This document shows positions 12,540 to 12,939 of a DNA stretch of 12,939 bases, piece after piece (positions within the stretch are counted from its first letter, which is position 1; each line of letters opens with the position of its first letter). The stretch covers positions 1 through 12,939 of the forward strand of contig RFJX01000037.1 in assembly GCA_003694425.1 (NCBI GenBank). Direction: 5' to 3'. The notes beneath the pieces were generated by a model that saw only the letters and a list, made by a program, of their open reading frames with translations, was not told the DNA's origin and did no database searches. A program made the position numbers and the translations under genes. This stretch comes from Gammaproteobacteria bacterium (lineage in GTDB: Bacteria > Pseudomonadota > Gammaproteobacteria > J113).

Positions 12540-12939
12540 TCAGTCGTCCTGGTGATGTCCGGCGCGCCCGGAACCGGGGCCGGGCAGGAATGCTCCCGTG
12601 GCGGCACGATAGTCCTGGTATTCCCGGTAGCGCCGGCAGAGCAGGGATTCTTCGTACCGGGCCTTGCCCCACAGCAGCAGGGCCAGGGCCAGCCAGGCGG
12701 TGAGCTTGAGCGGGTGGTAGGGCAGCCAGACGAGTCCCCCGCAGACCAGCAGGACCGACAGGTACATCGGGTGGCGGAGCCAGCGGTAGGGGCCATGGGT
12801 GACCAGGCGTCCGGCGGGATGGGGGTCGGGACGGACGTTGAAACGCCCCGGGCGCATGGTGGCGACCGCCCACAGCCCCAGGCCCAGCCCGGCCGTGATC
12901 GGCAGCCACGCGGGCCACGGTCCCCGGGGCGGCCAGGAA
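12540..12939 (-). CDS. ICMT-like membrane methyltransferase, C-terminal part (5' end outside window)
   Basis: The C-terminal 132 codons of an isoprenylcysteine-carboxyl-methyltransferase-like protein. The frame is open through an in-frame ATG at 12857 to the window edge, and the upstream codons encode a helix (AWLPITAGLGLGLWAVAT), so the true start lies beyond 12939. Seen: FNVRPDPHPAGRLVTHGPYRWLRHPMYLS, the family SAM/product signature with RHPMY; a hydrophobic pair of helices (LSVLLVCGGLVWLPY, LTAWLALALLLWG); and KARYEESLLCRRYREYQDYRAATGAFLPG, the EExxL...Y..Y signature. The tail is polar and His/Asp-rich. This is the second member of the superfamily in the window, on the opposite strand from 9473. 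The 195-bp spacer after it (12345-12539) holds the FNR-type promoter of the next gene; I see no terminator with a T-run there. Confidence 0.88.
   Translation of the reverse strand, partial: SWPPRGPWPAWLPITAGLGLGLWAVATMRPGRFNVRPDPHPAGRLVTHGPYRWLRHPMYLSVLLVCGGLVWLPYHPLKLTAWLALALLLWGKARYEESLLCRRYREYQDYRAATGAFLPGPGSGRAGHHQDD

Overview
This is a GC-rich chromosomal segment, densely coded on both strands. The gene set is a Cu(I) P1B-ATPase, a ClsB-type cardiolipin synthase, a CmoA-family carboxy-SAM synthase, a PAS-GGDEF-EAL protein, a CHASE histidine kinase and membrane methyltransferases. Together with E. coli-like Fur and FNR sites, this points to a free-living gammaproteobacterium, possibly a sulfur-oxidiser or purple-sulfur relative (inference only). 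I see no mobile element, CRISPR array, rRNA or origin.

Layout. (1) 1-1716, plus strand: the 3' end of a copper-exporting ATPase (copA), translationally coupled through TGATG to a two-HKD phospholipase-D/cardiolipin synthase. (2) 1736-5263: a signalling block. A CHASE-domain sensor kinase on the minus strand is divergent from a secreted SRPBCC (START-like) protein. A strong hairpin follows, then a NarL-type response regulator coupled (ATGA) to a two-helix membrane protein. Kinase and regulator probably form a pair. (3) 5264-8477: an intergenic region with a Fur-box-like palindrome over a candidate promoter, then a 923-residue transmembrane Ser/Thr kinase with a Pro-rich linker and a C-terminal FGE-sulfatase-fold domain lacking the FGE cysteines. 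A tiny coiled-coil lipoprotein follows. (4) 8493-10246: tRNA-Ala(CGC) on the minus strand, divergent from cmoA, followed by an ICMT/PEMT-like membrane methyltransferase. (5) 10218-12939, minus strand: a bifunctional-looking PAS-GGDEF-EAL protein and, at the window edge, the 3' part of a second ICMT-like methyltransferase.

The most notable signals are regulatory. Upstream of the GGDEF-EAL gene is a near-perfect FNR palindrome centred exactly 32 bp from a TATAGT -10 element. This is the geometry of a class II FNR promoter (-41.5) and suggests oxygen control of c-di-GMP turnover. Upstream of the kinase/FGE fusion is a 12/13 match to the common Fur core, which suggests iron control. Much of the window concerns the cell envelope (copper export, cardiolipin synthesis, periplasmic sensing, a transmembrane kinase, a lipoprotein). 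The candidate undescribed unit is the Fur-linked kinase-linker-FGE receptor plus its coiled-coil lipoprotein; this is inference, not proof.
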